Shown here: one piece after another, positions 22,610 to 34,088 of the stretch
Layout of the letters: every line of letters begins with the position of its first letter
Position numbering within the stretch: the first letter of the stretch is position 1
NCBI GenBank assembly: GCA_004835665.1
Contig: RBKR01000011.1
Span: 1,116,001-1,180,000 of the forward strand
Source: Phoma sp. XZ068
Taxonomy: Eukaryota; Ascomycota; Dothideomycetes; Pleosporales; Didymellaceae
Length of the DNA stretch: 64,000 bases
Reading direction: 5' to 3'
Made by a program: the position numbers and the translations under genes
The notes under the pieces: generated by a model
Told to the model about the DNA's origin: nothing
The model's database searches: none
Seen by the model: the letters and a program-made list of their open reading frames with translations, nothing else

Positions 22610-25600
22610 GTTGGCGAGAATAGGCGAGGAAGGCGCGTTGCACGGCGGGGAGCGCCTTCTGCGGGCGGCGCTGAGGGTCGTTGAAGGAGGAAGGCGGGGT
22701 GGACGGTGCGCGCGGTGATTGGTCGGGCAGCAGGGAGCTCCTTCTGAGTTCGTCGCAGACGGAAGGGGCCTCGTGGGACTGAGACAAAACAAGGCGGAGC
22801 GCGGCTCGACGTGATGGAGAATGCTGGGAGGGCTGGCGGGCGGGCGCACCGGGCAGGGCGTCGGGGAGGAGCTGGGATGGAAGCTGGGTCTTGAAGAAGG
22901 GCAAGCGGGTTGTGGAGCAGCAAGTCAAGGTAGCTCGCCAGCTAGAAGTGAGCCGAGCAGAGCAATGACAACAGAAGCGTGCGGGAGAGAGTGGTAGGAG
23001 CGTTCCAAAGGGGGCAGCTGGGGCAGCAAGAGAGTTTTATAAGACAAACATCGCAGCGTGCCGGACTGACGGTACCTCTCGAAAGATGTTAGATTACTGC
23101 CGCTGCCGTTTGCAACGAGAGTGCGACAGTCGTGTACAGCCGTTGGCTCCGTCCGGAAAGGCAAGGACTGAGGTACATAGCGGAGCGTTAGCCTTTCACG
23201 CCTATGCAGGCAGGGGTTGCGCCTGCCAGGATCATCCTGCCTGCCCGCCAGCGTCTTGCTGCACGCCGCGCCGCCCAATGGCAGTACCTGGACTTGCAGA
23301 GGCACTCCGTCTTTCGACGTCTGCCGTGCAGCGTGCTGCTGCTCCTCCCTCGTTCACCGCGTCCGCGCCCCTCGCGCGCAGCGACCTCGACCGCAACGGT
23401 CAGGGCCAGCTGAGCACGGCGGCATTCGAGCAAGAAACAGCCGGTGCGCCAGTGACGGGAACCCACAACGACCGGGCATTTCAAATTTGGCGCTGCCGCG
23501 CACAATTCCTCCTTCAACCCATCACATGGCGGCCCGCGCTTGATACGAGCTATCGTCAATACAGACTGTGCCCCAAGATTAGCCGGGCTGGCAAACGCTA
23601 TGCCGCGCTCTAGCACGCAGATCAAGCGGAAGGGAGTCCGCCCACTCCTGTCACGCACACTGGTGACCCGGCTGCTGCCAATACCAGACGGCAGGGCTGA
23701 TGGATTGGTGAATCGAACCATGCTGAGCAGCAAACGCTGTACCATCATTCAAGGGTGCATGTACCGCAATGGCCAGCTGTGGAGCTGGATACAGGTTTCT
23801 CAAGCAACAGCAGCCCTGTCGAAGGTGATTCTCTTGCATCTCTCCAGACTTGCCAACCATCCTCCTATGCGTGTTCCTGCGTCTCCAATCCAGGTTGCGG
23901 CTTGAACTGCTTCACCAGATGCGGAGAGTGAGGAGCTACACTCGAAACATTACTCGTCCGGCTGATGATGGAGTACACCCCTGGTCCCGCCTGCATTCAC
24001 ACATGGCACCCTGGTCGCTGCACTGGTCTCTTGACGAACATGAGGAACAGCAATCAAATGGACAAGACCATCACATTGATGTTTTATGCCAGCTCCAACC
24101 TGTCAACAGTCGGGTGCAACATTGACGGCCATAAGGGCTGCCTTGCATAGGCTCAGCGCACGGTCTAGGGCAGCTGCATACAGACTGGCGACGCGTGAAG
24201 CGTGATGACAATCTCCAGAATCCTTCTTGATGTGGCATTTCCAAGCAAACACCGAAATTGAACACGGAAAGGCCAGTTTTCTGGAACTCACTCTGCATCA
24301 CTAAATGCCGCTGATGCTGGTACTTATCTATCGAGTCACGTCTGATCCAATACCACACCTGCTTGACGGACAGGAGCATCACGAGGCCGCCAATTGAATG
24401 TATACATCCAGGTTGCATGTTTATGGACGTCGACGTTGCATGTGGTCGACCAAACAGAACAGACTGACGTGTCTGCTGAACGGCTCCACTTCCCTAAGGT
24501 CAGAGCGTATGCAGCAGGAAAGGAGAAGGGTCATCTGCCAATCTGATGTCTCAAGAAAATTCTTGTGGACAAAATTTCGAGATACAAACGCAGCTCGGCA
24601 TATGCTGTGTCGCCTGTCACTTTTCGCTTCTCGTACCTCAACGGCGGCAGGGGTATCAGACCACTTCTCAATGCGCTCTAGCTCATCGGCCCGGCGTGAC
24701 ACGAGCAGCTCGGACACAGAAGTCTCGCGCCGTCAACGACGAAAAAGCACCACCTGCATTCTCGCCTTCGCAAGCGTTACAAGGTCAAAAGACGGCGCAT
24801 ATAGCCAGCAGCGCCGAGCACCTGCAGCACGCGAACGAGAGCATAGCGCGACAGCTCCCAAACGATCGACAACTTCATTCTGCCCGCCCCTTGTCGAAAT
24901 CCATTTGATGGCACAATAATGGGACAATTTGCAGCGCGGCATTCCTTCCCGGGCTCCAAATCCGCTTGCATGTGCGGAGAGTTGCTCGTATAATTATTAC
25001 TTTAAACCTGTCTGAACTATAACTCTGATCTGTTTCGAAGTTCTTCGGCAATCTGGGGTTGTCTCATGAACGTTTAGAGAATCAAGCAGCGATCCTCGAC
25101 CGATCTTCAAAAGTCAAGTTTGCACAAAAGAGCGTGAACTTGAAACCACAAGTCCTTCAGTAGGACATCTCTACAGACTAAAATAAGACGAATAAACTTC
25201 CCCAAGTGGATTCTGCATGCTAACGGTACTTCGGTTCCACTTACGCAAGATTTTCAGTTCTCCTAGCAAATAACCGCACTCTGCTTCAGTTCATTGGCAC
25301 CAAGCCATATGCAACAGGCTGAATGGTTGATGGCATCGATATCGCAATCTCAGAGGTGACCCAGAGGTTCATATATATGGCTCTAGGAGGACTTGCATAT
25401 GACTAGACTAAGTTGCTGCGTTGACCCGGCCACTCAGTAGGCTCATTTGGCTGACATTCGAGTCTCTCACGCGCGCACCGACACCAGACCGATGTTCAGC
25501 ATGAAGTCAGAGGGTCATCCTTGACGTGATTTACATTGATATGGGACTAATCAACTCAAAAATGACCTACACGTGCTTTCATTCAATGCTCGCAACTGCA

Positions 25601-27514
25601 AACCCGGCGCTACGCGTCCAGGCTGTCAAACGGTAAATCCATAAGCACATGACATTTTTCGGCCTCTAGTACCAGCGCAAAGACAAGGAATTCATTCTTG
25701 AGTCGTAAACAACTTATTCGAGCCCTGTCCATTTTTCAAAGTAAGCTCTGTCGACTCGCAGATCTGCAGATCTACCCTGATGTGCGTTCAACAGCGGTCT
25801 GCCCAAGAGCAACCCAACCTCGTGTCTGTGGTGAAATACCCACTCGCCTCGCATCCAACCCAATGCGACGATCTGTGTTTCGAAGGCCGATCTGTCCTTA
25901 TGGACACTTTCAATAGCTTTCTCAAAGTCTAATTATCCCAGAGTCATTCATGCTTTTCATGCTGCGGTACAGGCTTGCGGGCATACCCGATTTGGTTGTT
26001 GCTGCATCGCGGATGCATGATTAGACGTTAACTGCAGCTGGCAAATACAAGCCGCTTCCGCGCCATTGTACCATGCTGAATTGTCGAAATAGCTTCTTAT
26101 TGACGAGGCGATCGATGGGGCAGGGTCCACACTGGACACCATGGCGGCCGAAGAGTCTTCAATCACCACTTTCTTGCCGTGTGCAAATACCGATTGACTG
26201 CGGCTGAAACAGGCAGTTTCAGGGTACTGAAAATCCCGTCATCAGCGCAGCCTACCAATAATCCAGGTTCGGTGTCTCTAAAGCCACTCGCATTTCAATG
26301 GTCAATCACGACTACTTTTCCCATCCAATAGAAAACCACTATCCGGAATCTCAAGCTACCTCGGGGACCTGACATCGGCGCCGCACATCCTCTTTAGCCA
26401 TCGGCTCTTGCACCAATAGGAGTATTTGCATTTTAATTTTTGACTTTAGTGTTGGCATCAATGCATGGCATTGAATTGCTCCCTCTGCGCCCGAACGAAA
26501 TCGAAAATCATAACTACAAGAGGCGACGGTAAACCTCGGATGTAGCGTCCAACATAGGGTACTGGCTCAATCCACAGGCTTAAACTTTGCAACGGTGACC
26601 CTAGCAATACGTGTCGCTTACGGCATCTCAAGGGATCGCCGTCCATGGCGCAGGTCTAGGCCGCACACGCTCTGGTACTGTCGACATCAGGTGATTGTGG
26701 ACGGAGCGAGGCGTTCGCGGCTGACGGACTTTCTCAACGGCCATGGCGAGGATTGGTCCGCGATATCGCTAGCAAGTCTTGCACCGATTGGATAGGAGTT
26801 TTGACAGCCGCGACCTCGGGGAGAAGCCACGTAAAACCTCATTCGCCTTTCCACTTTTGGTCTGATGTATGATATCTGTATGCGCGACCGCTGCGCAAAC
26901 CCAACACATATAAAGGTCACTCGATAAGCGGTAGGAGGTCGCTTTTGAGTTATGCCTATTTTCGCACCTGCTCTTTGTGCGTGCATATGAACTCGAGCGG
27001 GGCAAGCTACTCATGCGTTCTGATAAAGGGTTGACGTCAGTGCTCAACTTCTCGACTCGATACATCAGCGTGGCTTCAATGCACGCCCGTAACCATGGAA
27101 TAATCGGCACAGAGTTCGGAAAAGGCTGGATTTGGCGGGTTTCAGCGAGCATTTTAGCATAGGAAATCCAGATTCCAATAAGACGTACAGCATGGTAATG
27201 TTGTAAAGTCCATGGTTCTTTCGGCGTCATTCGGCAGTCATATCAACATGCAATTCTTGCAACCCTGCAAGATGCGCAATAATCTTAGCATCATCCTGCC
27301 TTCCATTGGCTGTATGAAGTACCTGACCCGTTTGCACGTTGCAGAAACGCGGCTTAGGAGCTCAAAAGAGTTGTGGGATGGCCGGCAGTTCCATCAAGAC
27401 GTCGTTATGACGTTCGAAATACAACATTCCCACCGCCTTTGTCATAAGTGAATCATGGGAGTTTTATAGGCCAATCTCTCCCGGAAACGTGTTCGTGAAT
27501 TCTGGAATATCACA
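22610..27514. other. Long gene-poor interval
   Basis: Nearly 5 kb without a recognisable gene. The GC-rich first kilobase (22.6-23.8 kb) has many overlapping Arg/Pro/Ala-rich frames on both strands, the signature of base composition rather than coding. From about 25 kb the sequence is less GC-rich with few frames. No repeats or RNA genes recognised. The right end is the upstream region of the catalase. Confidence 0.45.
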
Positions 27515-29838
27515 ATGGCAACGCAAATTCTCGGAAACATCGCAGAGAAGGCCAAGAATATGACTGGCCAACAGGACAAGAAGATCGCTCAATTGAGCGA
27601 AAACACAAAGGATGTCCATGACGAAAGCCACAGAATCACAAGTGATTACGGCGTCAAGCAGAACGACACCGATCACTGGCTTGCAGCCGTCAGCGAAGAT
27701 AAACAGGGTCCCCAACTTTTGGAGGATCCGTTCGGCCGTGAGAAGGTACGTACAAGACTGCTGTCGCCAGTGGCAAGACTCTGACGTCCATAGATCCATC
27801 GCTTCGATCACGAGCGCATCCCCGAACGAGTTGTTCACGCACGAGGCGCTGGCGCCTTCGGAAAGTTCACCCTCAATGAGTCCGCTGCAGATGTATCCAA
27901 GGCTGGCATTCTGACAGACACCTCTCGCGAGACCCCGGTTTTTCTTCGCTTTTCTACCGTTCTCGGCAGCCGTGGCTCAGCAGACACTGTTCGCGATGTT
28001 CGTGGATTTGCTGTCAAGTTTTACACCGAGGAAGGTAACTGGGATATTGTTGGCAACAACATTCCCGTCTTCTTCATTCAAGATGCTATGAAATTTCCAG
28101 ACGTAATTCATGCCGGCAAGCCGGAGCCTGACAGCGAGATCCCTCAGGCGCAGTCTGCACACAACAACTTTTGGGAGTACGTCAACTTGATGGGTCTTGT
28201 GATGCAGTGATAGAAAGCTAACTGTGTAGCTTCCAATACCTCCACCCCGAAACCACCCACATGCATTTCTGGACCATGTCTGACCGAGCCATTCCTCGCT
28301 CGTACCGAATGATGCAAGGCTTCGGCGTCAACACGTACACTCTTGTGAATGACAAGGGCGAAAGGCACTTTGTCAAGTTCCACTTCACCCCGGAGCTCGG
28401 TGTTCACAGCCTTGTCTGGGATGAGGCTCTCAAAATTGCTGGACAGGACCCTGATTTCCACCGTAAGGACCTGTGGCAAGCCATCGAATCCGGCTCTTAT
28501 CCCAAGTGGAAGTTTGGCATCCAAACCCTCAAGGAGGGTGAGGAGGACCAGTTTGACTTCGATATCCTCGACGCCACCAAAATCTGGCCGGAGGAGTTGG
28601 TCCCTATCCGATACATCGGCCAGCTCGAGCTCAATAGGAACCCCGACGAGTACTTCACACAGACTGAGCAGGTCGCTTTCTGCACGTCGCACGTTGTTCC
28701 TGGTATTGGTTTTAGCGATGACCCACTTCTACAAGGCCGCAATTTCTCATATCACGACACCCAACTCTCACGACTGGGGGTCAACTGGCAGGAGTTGCCT
28801 ATCAATAAGCCCGTCTGCCCTGTTATGAACTTCAACCGCGACGGCGCCATGCGCCACACGATCACGAAGGGCAAGGTCAATTACTGGCCCAACCGCTTCG
28901 AGACTGTACCTCCTGCCAAGGAGGAAGAGGGCGCGTACATTGACTACCCTTCTAAGGTTGCGGGTATCAAGCAGCGTCTTCACAGTAAGAAATTCAAGGA
29001 GCATAAGAACCAGGCCGAGTTGTTCTACAACTCCATGTCTGAGCCAGAAAAGAGCCATATTAAGGCTGCTTTTGCCTTCGAGCTCGACCACTGCGACGAC
29101 CCTATTGTCTACAAACGTATGGTAGAGCGTATCCTAGAGATTGACCTTGAGCTCGCTCAGGGCGTTGCTGAGATGGTTGGTGCCACTATTCCTCAGGTGG
29201 CTACTCGCCAGAAGCATAACAAGAAGGCGAAGGGCTTGTCTCAAATGGACTTCTTGCCCAGCACACCTACTATTGCAACACGCATGGTTGCCATCTTGAT
29301 CGCAGACGGCTACGATAAGGTTGCATACAACGGCACCAAGGCTGCTTTGACTGCTCAGGGCGCTCTGCCTTTCACCATCAGCCCAAGGAGGAACAAGATA
29401 TTCGCTGATGGCGAGGACATGAGCGGCGATGGTATTGTCGCTGACCACCACCTCGAGGGCCAGCGCTCTACCATGTACGACAGTGTCTTTATCCCTGGCG
29501 GTGAGCAATCTGTCGCTACCCTTAGCAAAAATGGTCGTGCTATTCACTGGGTGCGCGAGGCGTTCGGTCACTTGAAGGCCATCGGTGCCACTGGCGAGGG
29601 CGTTGCCTTTGTCAAGCAGTGCGTTGAGCTTCCTGAGATGGATTTCTCTGCAAGCACAGATGTCAAGAACAGCTACGGTGTTGTCACCGCTGCTAAAATC
29701 TCGCCTGATGGCTTCAAAGAGGCTGTGAAGATTGCTAAGGAGGCTGCTGACTTTGTTGGCCAGTACACCTACGCTATCTCATGCCACAAGAACTTTGAGC
29801 GTGAAACTGCTGGCTTGAGCACCCTGATTGCGTACTAG
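27515..29838 (+). CDS. Large-subunit (clade 2) heme catalase
   Basis: Decomposes hydrogen peroxide to water and oxygen. Exons 27515-27745, 27794-28176 and 28230-29838 give 740 aa, the size of clade-2 catalases. The distal-histidine region is FDHERIPERVVHARGAGAFG, the heme-pocket region RFSTVLGSRGSADTVRD, and the distal-side Asn region GNNIPVFFIQD. The proximal-tyrosine motif is RNFSYHDTQLSRLG. After residue about 570 there is the extra C-terminal flavodoxin/DJ-1-like domain found only in the large-subunit clade (RMVAILIADGYD, SVFIPGGEQS). There is no signal peptide, pointing to an intracellular, CatA-like enzyme rather than a secreted CatB-like one. It lies next to the oxidative catabolic block (monooxygenases can leak peroxide), but such linkage may be chance. 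Confidence 0.95.
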
Positions 29839-30155
29839 AGCGGAGGATACCCCAACTATGAAATTGTTTATCTCAATATAACCGATAAATGATTAAGTAA
29901 TTACATTTGACTTGAAAATCACCAGTATAATTCTTGCTATTACAACTTCGCCATAAGAAAGGCAAGAAGGTGAAGACAACGTCCTGGAGTAGCTTCTCGG
30001 TGACTAGTGAAAACGGCATCTTCCGAATCTACAATGGCACGGCTACCACGACCCGCTGACTGGTTCACGCTTCTGTAAATCATAATTACTTCGGAGGTTT
30101 CGCGAGGTGTTTTGAACAGGGATGATTCTTATAACATCTACTGAGACTCATGTAC
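29839..30155. other. Intergenic between convergent genes
   Basis: Shared 3' flank of the catalase and the first monooxygenase. Nothing recognised. Confidence 0.6.
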
Positions 30156-31967
30156 CTAGGGTGCCTTTACCAGTCTCAAATCCGCATACTCTCTTGCCTT
30201 GACATCATCGCATCTCGCACGATAACCTCCAGCAGGGCCCCAATACCTGGCTATTGAACGTTTCTGTTTCCCAGCAACATTCTTGTTGACTCCGGTCATC
30301 CACCCATCAACTTCAAGCGCCAACATTCCTGTGGCACAATCGTGTACATGCTTTGTCCACGCTCGCTGCCCCTCTTCTGTAGCTTCTGCAATTACAATGT
30401 TGTGGTTGACCATATATTCAATGAAGTCGGCTACCCACCCCACAGCGTATTCGATGCTGCGTGGTATGTTGCCAAACATTTGGTGTGGGCCCATGATGTT
30501 GTAGAAGTTGCTAGGCCTGTCAGTCATTCGTTCCAACATCTATCATCGGAGTAGACAAGCACTTACGGGAAGTTGTGTACTGTTAGGCCAAGGTACGTCT
30601 GAATCCCATTCGCCCACTCCTCCGTCAGTTTCTTATCTCCGATACCACGGATATCTACAGCGCTGAATGAACCAGTCACGGCATCGAAGCCAGTCGCGTA
30701 AATAATGACATCGAACTCGAAGTCCTCCTCTTTCGTCCTAATACCCTTTTCATGTATACAATCAATCGGATTTTCGTTGATGTCCACGAGCTTAACGTTC
30801 GGCTGATTGAACGCTTCGTAGTATCCACCTTCGAGCGGCACTCGCCTGGTTCCGAAGCCGTGATTTTTGGGAATCAACTTCTCCGCGACGGCAGGGTCAT
30901 CGATGCGTTCTTTGATCTTCTTTGCGATGAAGTCTGAGAAGAGCTTGTTGGCTGCCGGATCGGTGTTGATGTCGTAGAAATTCGAGAGCCATTTGGAGAA
31001 TCCAGATCGAGAGTATAGCTCTTCCCAGTAGGCTTCACGTTCTACATCGCCAACGCTGAAGACTGAGTTTGGATTGGACTTGTGGATGAAGCAAGAGTAG
31101 GAGTCAAGGCAGTTTTGAAAAATGGTGGGATAGTTGCGCCGAATGTCTTCCATCTCTGAGGGCGAAATTTTGGAATTGCGGAGGGGGGCAGTCCAGTTCG
31201 GTGTGCGTTGAAAGACGGTCAATGAACCAACGGTCTTCTTGATCTCTTGGATTGTTTGGATACCTGTTGCACCCGTTCCTATGATGCCGACTCTTTTCCC
31301 GTTCAGAGCGCTGGCGTCCGCTGGCCAGCGTGCGGTGTGAAATGCGGCGCCTTTGAAATCGTGTACGCCAGGGATGGCGGGAAGAGTGGGCTGGTTGAGG
31401 ATGCCCATGCAGCTAATGACGAATCGTGAGCTATACGTCTTGCCATCTGCGTCAGTGAGGAGCCAAGAGTTTGAGTCTTCACGCCAGCGAGCGGAAGACA
31501 CCCTGGTGTTAAATTGCATGTCTTCATGGAGCTTGAACTTCTTTGCGAAGAACTGACAATATACCAGAGTTTCTTCTTGGCCGGCGAAGTGCTCACTCCA
31601 GTTCCATTCATCCAGTAGTGATTGGTCAAACGAGAATATATATGAGTAGGACTCAGAGTCAAAACGTGCACCAGGATAACGGTTCCTTTCTAGGTCAGCG
31701 TTGGAATTCAGAAAATGTGATGTAGACTATACCAGAACCATGTACCCCCTTCACCTGATCCTGCTTCAAGAACCCTCGCTTTAAGTCCAAGTTGACGCAT
31801 TCGGTGTAACGAGTACATCCCACTCTGAGCATATCATCAGTGTCGGAGGAATCCAGATTCTTGAAGTAACCTACCTGACCTGCACCGACGATGAGGACAT
31901 CGTAATCCAATGAAGGATCCAACCTCGCCTGTCGGCCATGGTTGACGTGGTTGAGCTGGCCAACCAT
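30156..31967 (-). CDS. Baeyer-Villiger monooxygenase (cyclohexanone monooxygenase-like)
   Basis: FAD- and NADPH-dependent monooxygenase that inserts oxygen next to a carbonyl, turning cyclic ketones into lactones or linear ketones into esters. Four exons (31967-31875, 31824-31733, 31685-30567, 30510-30156) encode 552 aa. FAD Rossmann motif: VLIVGAGQ then SGMYSLHRMR across intron 1. BVMO fingerprint FKGAAFHTARWP (FxGxxxHxxxWP) is intact. NADP Rossmann motif: VGIIGTGATGIQ. The C-terminal YATGFDAVTGSF and NIMGPHQMFGN motifs match cyclohexanone/phenylacetone monooxygenases. All introns are canonical and 47-56 nt long. It lies 440 bp upstream (left) of a co-oriented lactonase-like gene. An in-frame upstream ATG at 32051 exists, but 31967 gives the normal N-terminus. 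Substrate unknown. Confidence 0.93.
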
Positions 31968-32407
31968 AATGAATAAATTATGCTCGTGTGTGGATGAAAG
32001 AAGTGTTTTCAGGAGTGGTAACAGGTATTGCTGAGGTGATAATTTTATCATTTACACGCTTCCATATTATCGAGTCACAGGATTTAGCTTGCCGCTATTC
32101 CCACGCGGCAGAGTAAACCCGGCCCGGAGTCTGCCTGCTGCAGAGTTCCCCGCCAATGTTGCCCCGCATTTTCGGCATTCCATCCTAAGTTTAGCGGGAT
32201 GGCGGGTAGCCTTCAAGGTCAAAGTGGTTCCACTAGACTCGAGGTGAAAATGCCGATACCGACAGGGTTTGGGCTAAGATGCGGCTGCTACTTGGAGCGA
32301 ATGCCGGAGGCACGTGGTTCATCGTTCACGGATATGGGAATGAAGAACGAAATTGTACTGTTACACAAAGCTGTTTGCAAGTTCATCGTAGTTGCATGAC
32401 TCAATTT
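31968..32407. promoter_or_regulatory. Upstream region of the first BVMO
   Basis: The region between the BVMO start and the stop of the next gene. It holds CGG/CCG-rich stretches and a TTCGGCA element (32171-32177) that recurs in two other intergenic regions of the cluster. No coding content. Confidence 0.4.
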
Positions 32408-33475
32408 CTAGATTACGCCTTTCTCTTTCCAAAATGGTTCGAGATCTCGAAAGAAAGCCCACTTCAAAGACCTGCCCCATCCTTTGGCTTTCCAGTCGTT
32501 CAGCGACTGGGGAAAGTGGTCCACGCCATCTCTGACAGTTGCGTCGTGTGAAATGATCACGAATATTTGGTCATTCGCATCCAGTTCTTGCAGCCAGGTT
32601 GCAGTTTTCCTTGCGAGTGGTATATCATGACCAAACGTCATGTCGTATAAGCTATCCGTAGACGATCTGCCTCGAGCTTCTTGTAGCTCCGCGAAGGCTG
32701 TTCCAGGACAAAACGGCAAATTAACTTGTAAATGACAGGGATGTGGAGTGATGGAAGCTGGCACAGGTAAGTGTTGGGAGGGCCTGAAAATGCCAGCGTA
32801 ATGACATATATCACCCCCAAGAAGGACGAAGGAGCCTCCTTGTTCCGTCGTAGTTCTGGCGAGCCCACAAAGATGGCCAATCGCGTGGCCTGGGCTGTCC
32901 AGCAAGTAGAAGCTCCCGTCTCCGAAATAGTCGAATGCTGGGAACTTCCCGATCTTGAGCTCTGTCTCAAACTTGATCTCTTGAAGTTTTCTGTTGGCAT
33001 AGTCGCTTTCTCGAATAGGCGAACTTGGGTTGGCTGGATAACCTGGCAGCATAGCATCTTTGAACCCGTGGCCAACAATCAAGTTCACGCTGCGAGGGAA
33101 TGATGATGGGTCTCCAATGTGGTCCCAGTGCCAATGACTCCATATGACAGCTTCGATGGATCCTGGTTCGACTCCACTCTCTTCCAAGATTTCTACAACA
33201 TTTTTTGAAACCTGGATATCGTACTTCGTTGTAGGAAGATAGTCGGCAATGCTCTTTGCATAGTTTTGATAATCTTTGCGGATGCCAAGATCAAACACAA
33301 GTCTGCGGCCTGACGGATGTTCGATGTAGAATGAATGCGATGGCGAAGTCTTGAACGTCTCCAATCCAGGAACAGGCGGTGACATGAATCGGTGGATTTG
33401 AGCTGGACCAAAGTTGACTGGGTTGATCAAATGCACTTTTACCGTCGTGCTGCCTTGAGGAATGTCGATTTGCAT
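32408..33475 (-). CDS. Metallo-beta-lactamase-fold hydrolase, lactonase-like
   Basis: Single-exon protein, 355 aa, no signal peptide. Zinc-binding motif SHWHWDHIGD (HxHxDH), then later metal ligands in SPGHAIGHLCG (His), LGGDICHYAG (Asp) and ISHDATVRDG (His) are all in the order expected for di-zinc N-acyl-homoserine-lactonase-like members. In fungi, related proteins include the gamma-lactamase/lactonase enzymes that open rings of plant benzoxazolinones. Placed between a BVMO and a transporter, the natural inference is hydrolysis of the lactone made by the BVMO. It shares a 613-bp divergent upstream region with the MFS transporter. Alternatives: esterase or detoxification lactamase. Confidence 0.85.
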   Translation of the reverse strand: MQIDIPQGSTTVKVHLINPVNFGPAQIHRFMSPPVPGLETFKTSPSHSFYIEHPSGRRLVFDLGIRKDYQNYAKSIADYLPTTKYDIQVSKNVVEILEESGVEPGSIEAVIWSHWHWDHIGDPSSFPRSVNLIVGHGFKDAMLPGYPANPSSPIRESDYANRKLQEIKFETELKIGKFPAFDYFGDGSFYLLDSPGHAIGHLCGLARTTTEQGGSFVLLGGDICHYAGIFRPSQHLPVPASITPHPCHLQVNLPFCPGTAFAELQEARGRSSTDSLYDMTFGHDIPLARKTATWLQELDANDQIFVIISHDATVRDGVDHFPQSLNDWKAKGWGRSLKWAFFRDLEPFWKEKGVI

Positions 33476-34088
33476 GCTTGAAGATATCTCGGTCGGTGGC
33501 TTTAATGCTCAAGATACATACCTAGGTATGTAAAGTGCTGCAAGAAGGGTGTACAAAGCAAGTGAGCAGAGGGCGTGCACTTGGAATTTGGAACAGAAGG
33601 TGGTGTGAGATTGGATCTACTACGGGTATCGCACTCATCAATGCGCGGCACGAAAGGGAATATCATCGTTGGTCGAGCAATGGCTGAGTTGTGAGCATGC
33701 GCGGCGAAACAGAAGAGCCGCTAACGAGCCCCTCAATGGCCACACAGCCCGCTCTCCTGCACCAAACCACATCGAGACACGGCTACTTTCGGTAAGCCCA
33801 ATGCAGCTATGCCTAGTGCCTCACTCGAGCCTTGTTGATGGCCAATTGACACCTAGCCAAAACACCCCACAAATGGCTTCCAGTTTGCGGGTTTCGGTTT
33901 CTGGAGAAGCAGCCAGTATCCGGGGCACCCGCGTCTCCAGAAAGTGGCGTCCGGGTATTTTTGCATGCTGCCGAATAGGACCGAAGCCTTGATTCATAGG
34001 AGACATAAAGCTGCAGCATGTCGATCACTTCATCGTCTACCACACATTGTTCAACCTTTTCTTCATCACGAAGACTTGGATTGCCATT
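33476..34088. promoter_or_regulatory. Divergent promoter region, lactonase-like gene / MFS transporter
   Basis: 613 bp between two divergently read starts. It contains an 18-bp perfect palindrome (33515-33532) 40 bp before the lactonase start and a TGCCGAA element (33969-33975) 113 bp before the transporter start. A candidate site for coordinated control by the cluster's Zn2Cys6 regulator; no binding evidence. Confidence 0.45.

Noticed and set aside
23086..23748. Overlapping frames of 175-186 codons on both strands
   Set aside because: Arg/Ala/Pro-rich on both strands at once, as expected from GC-rich noncoding sequence; no motif or splice logic.
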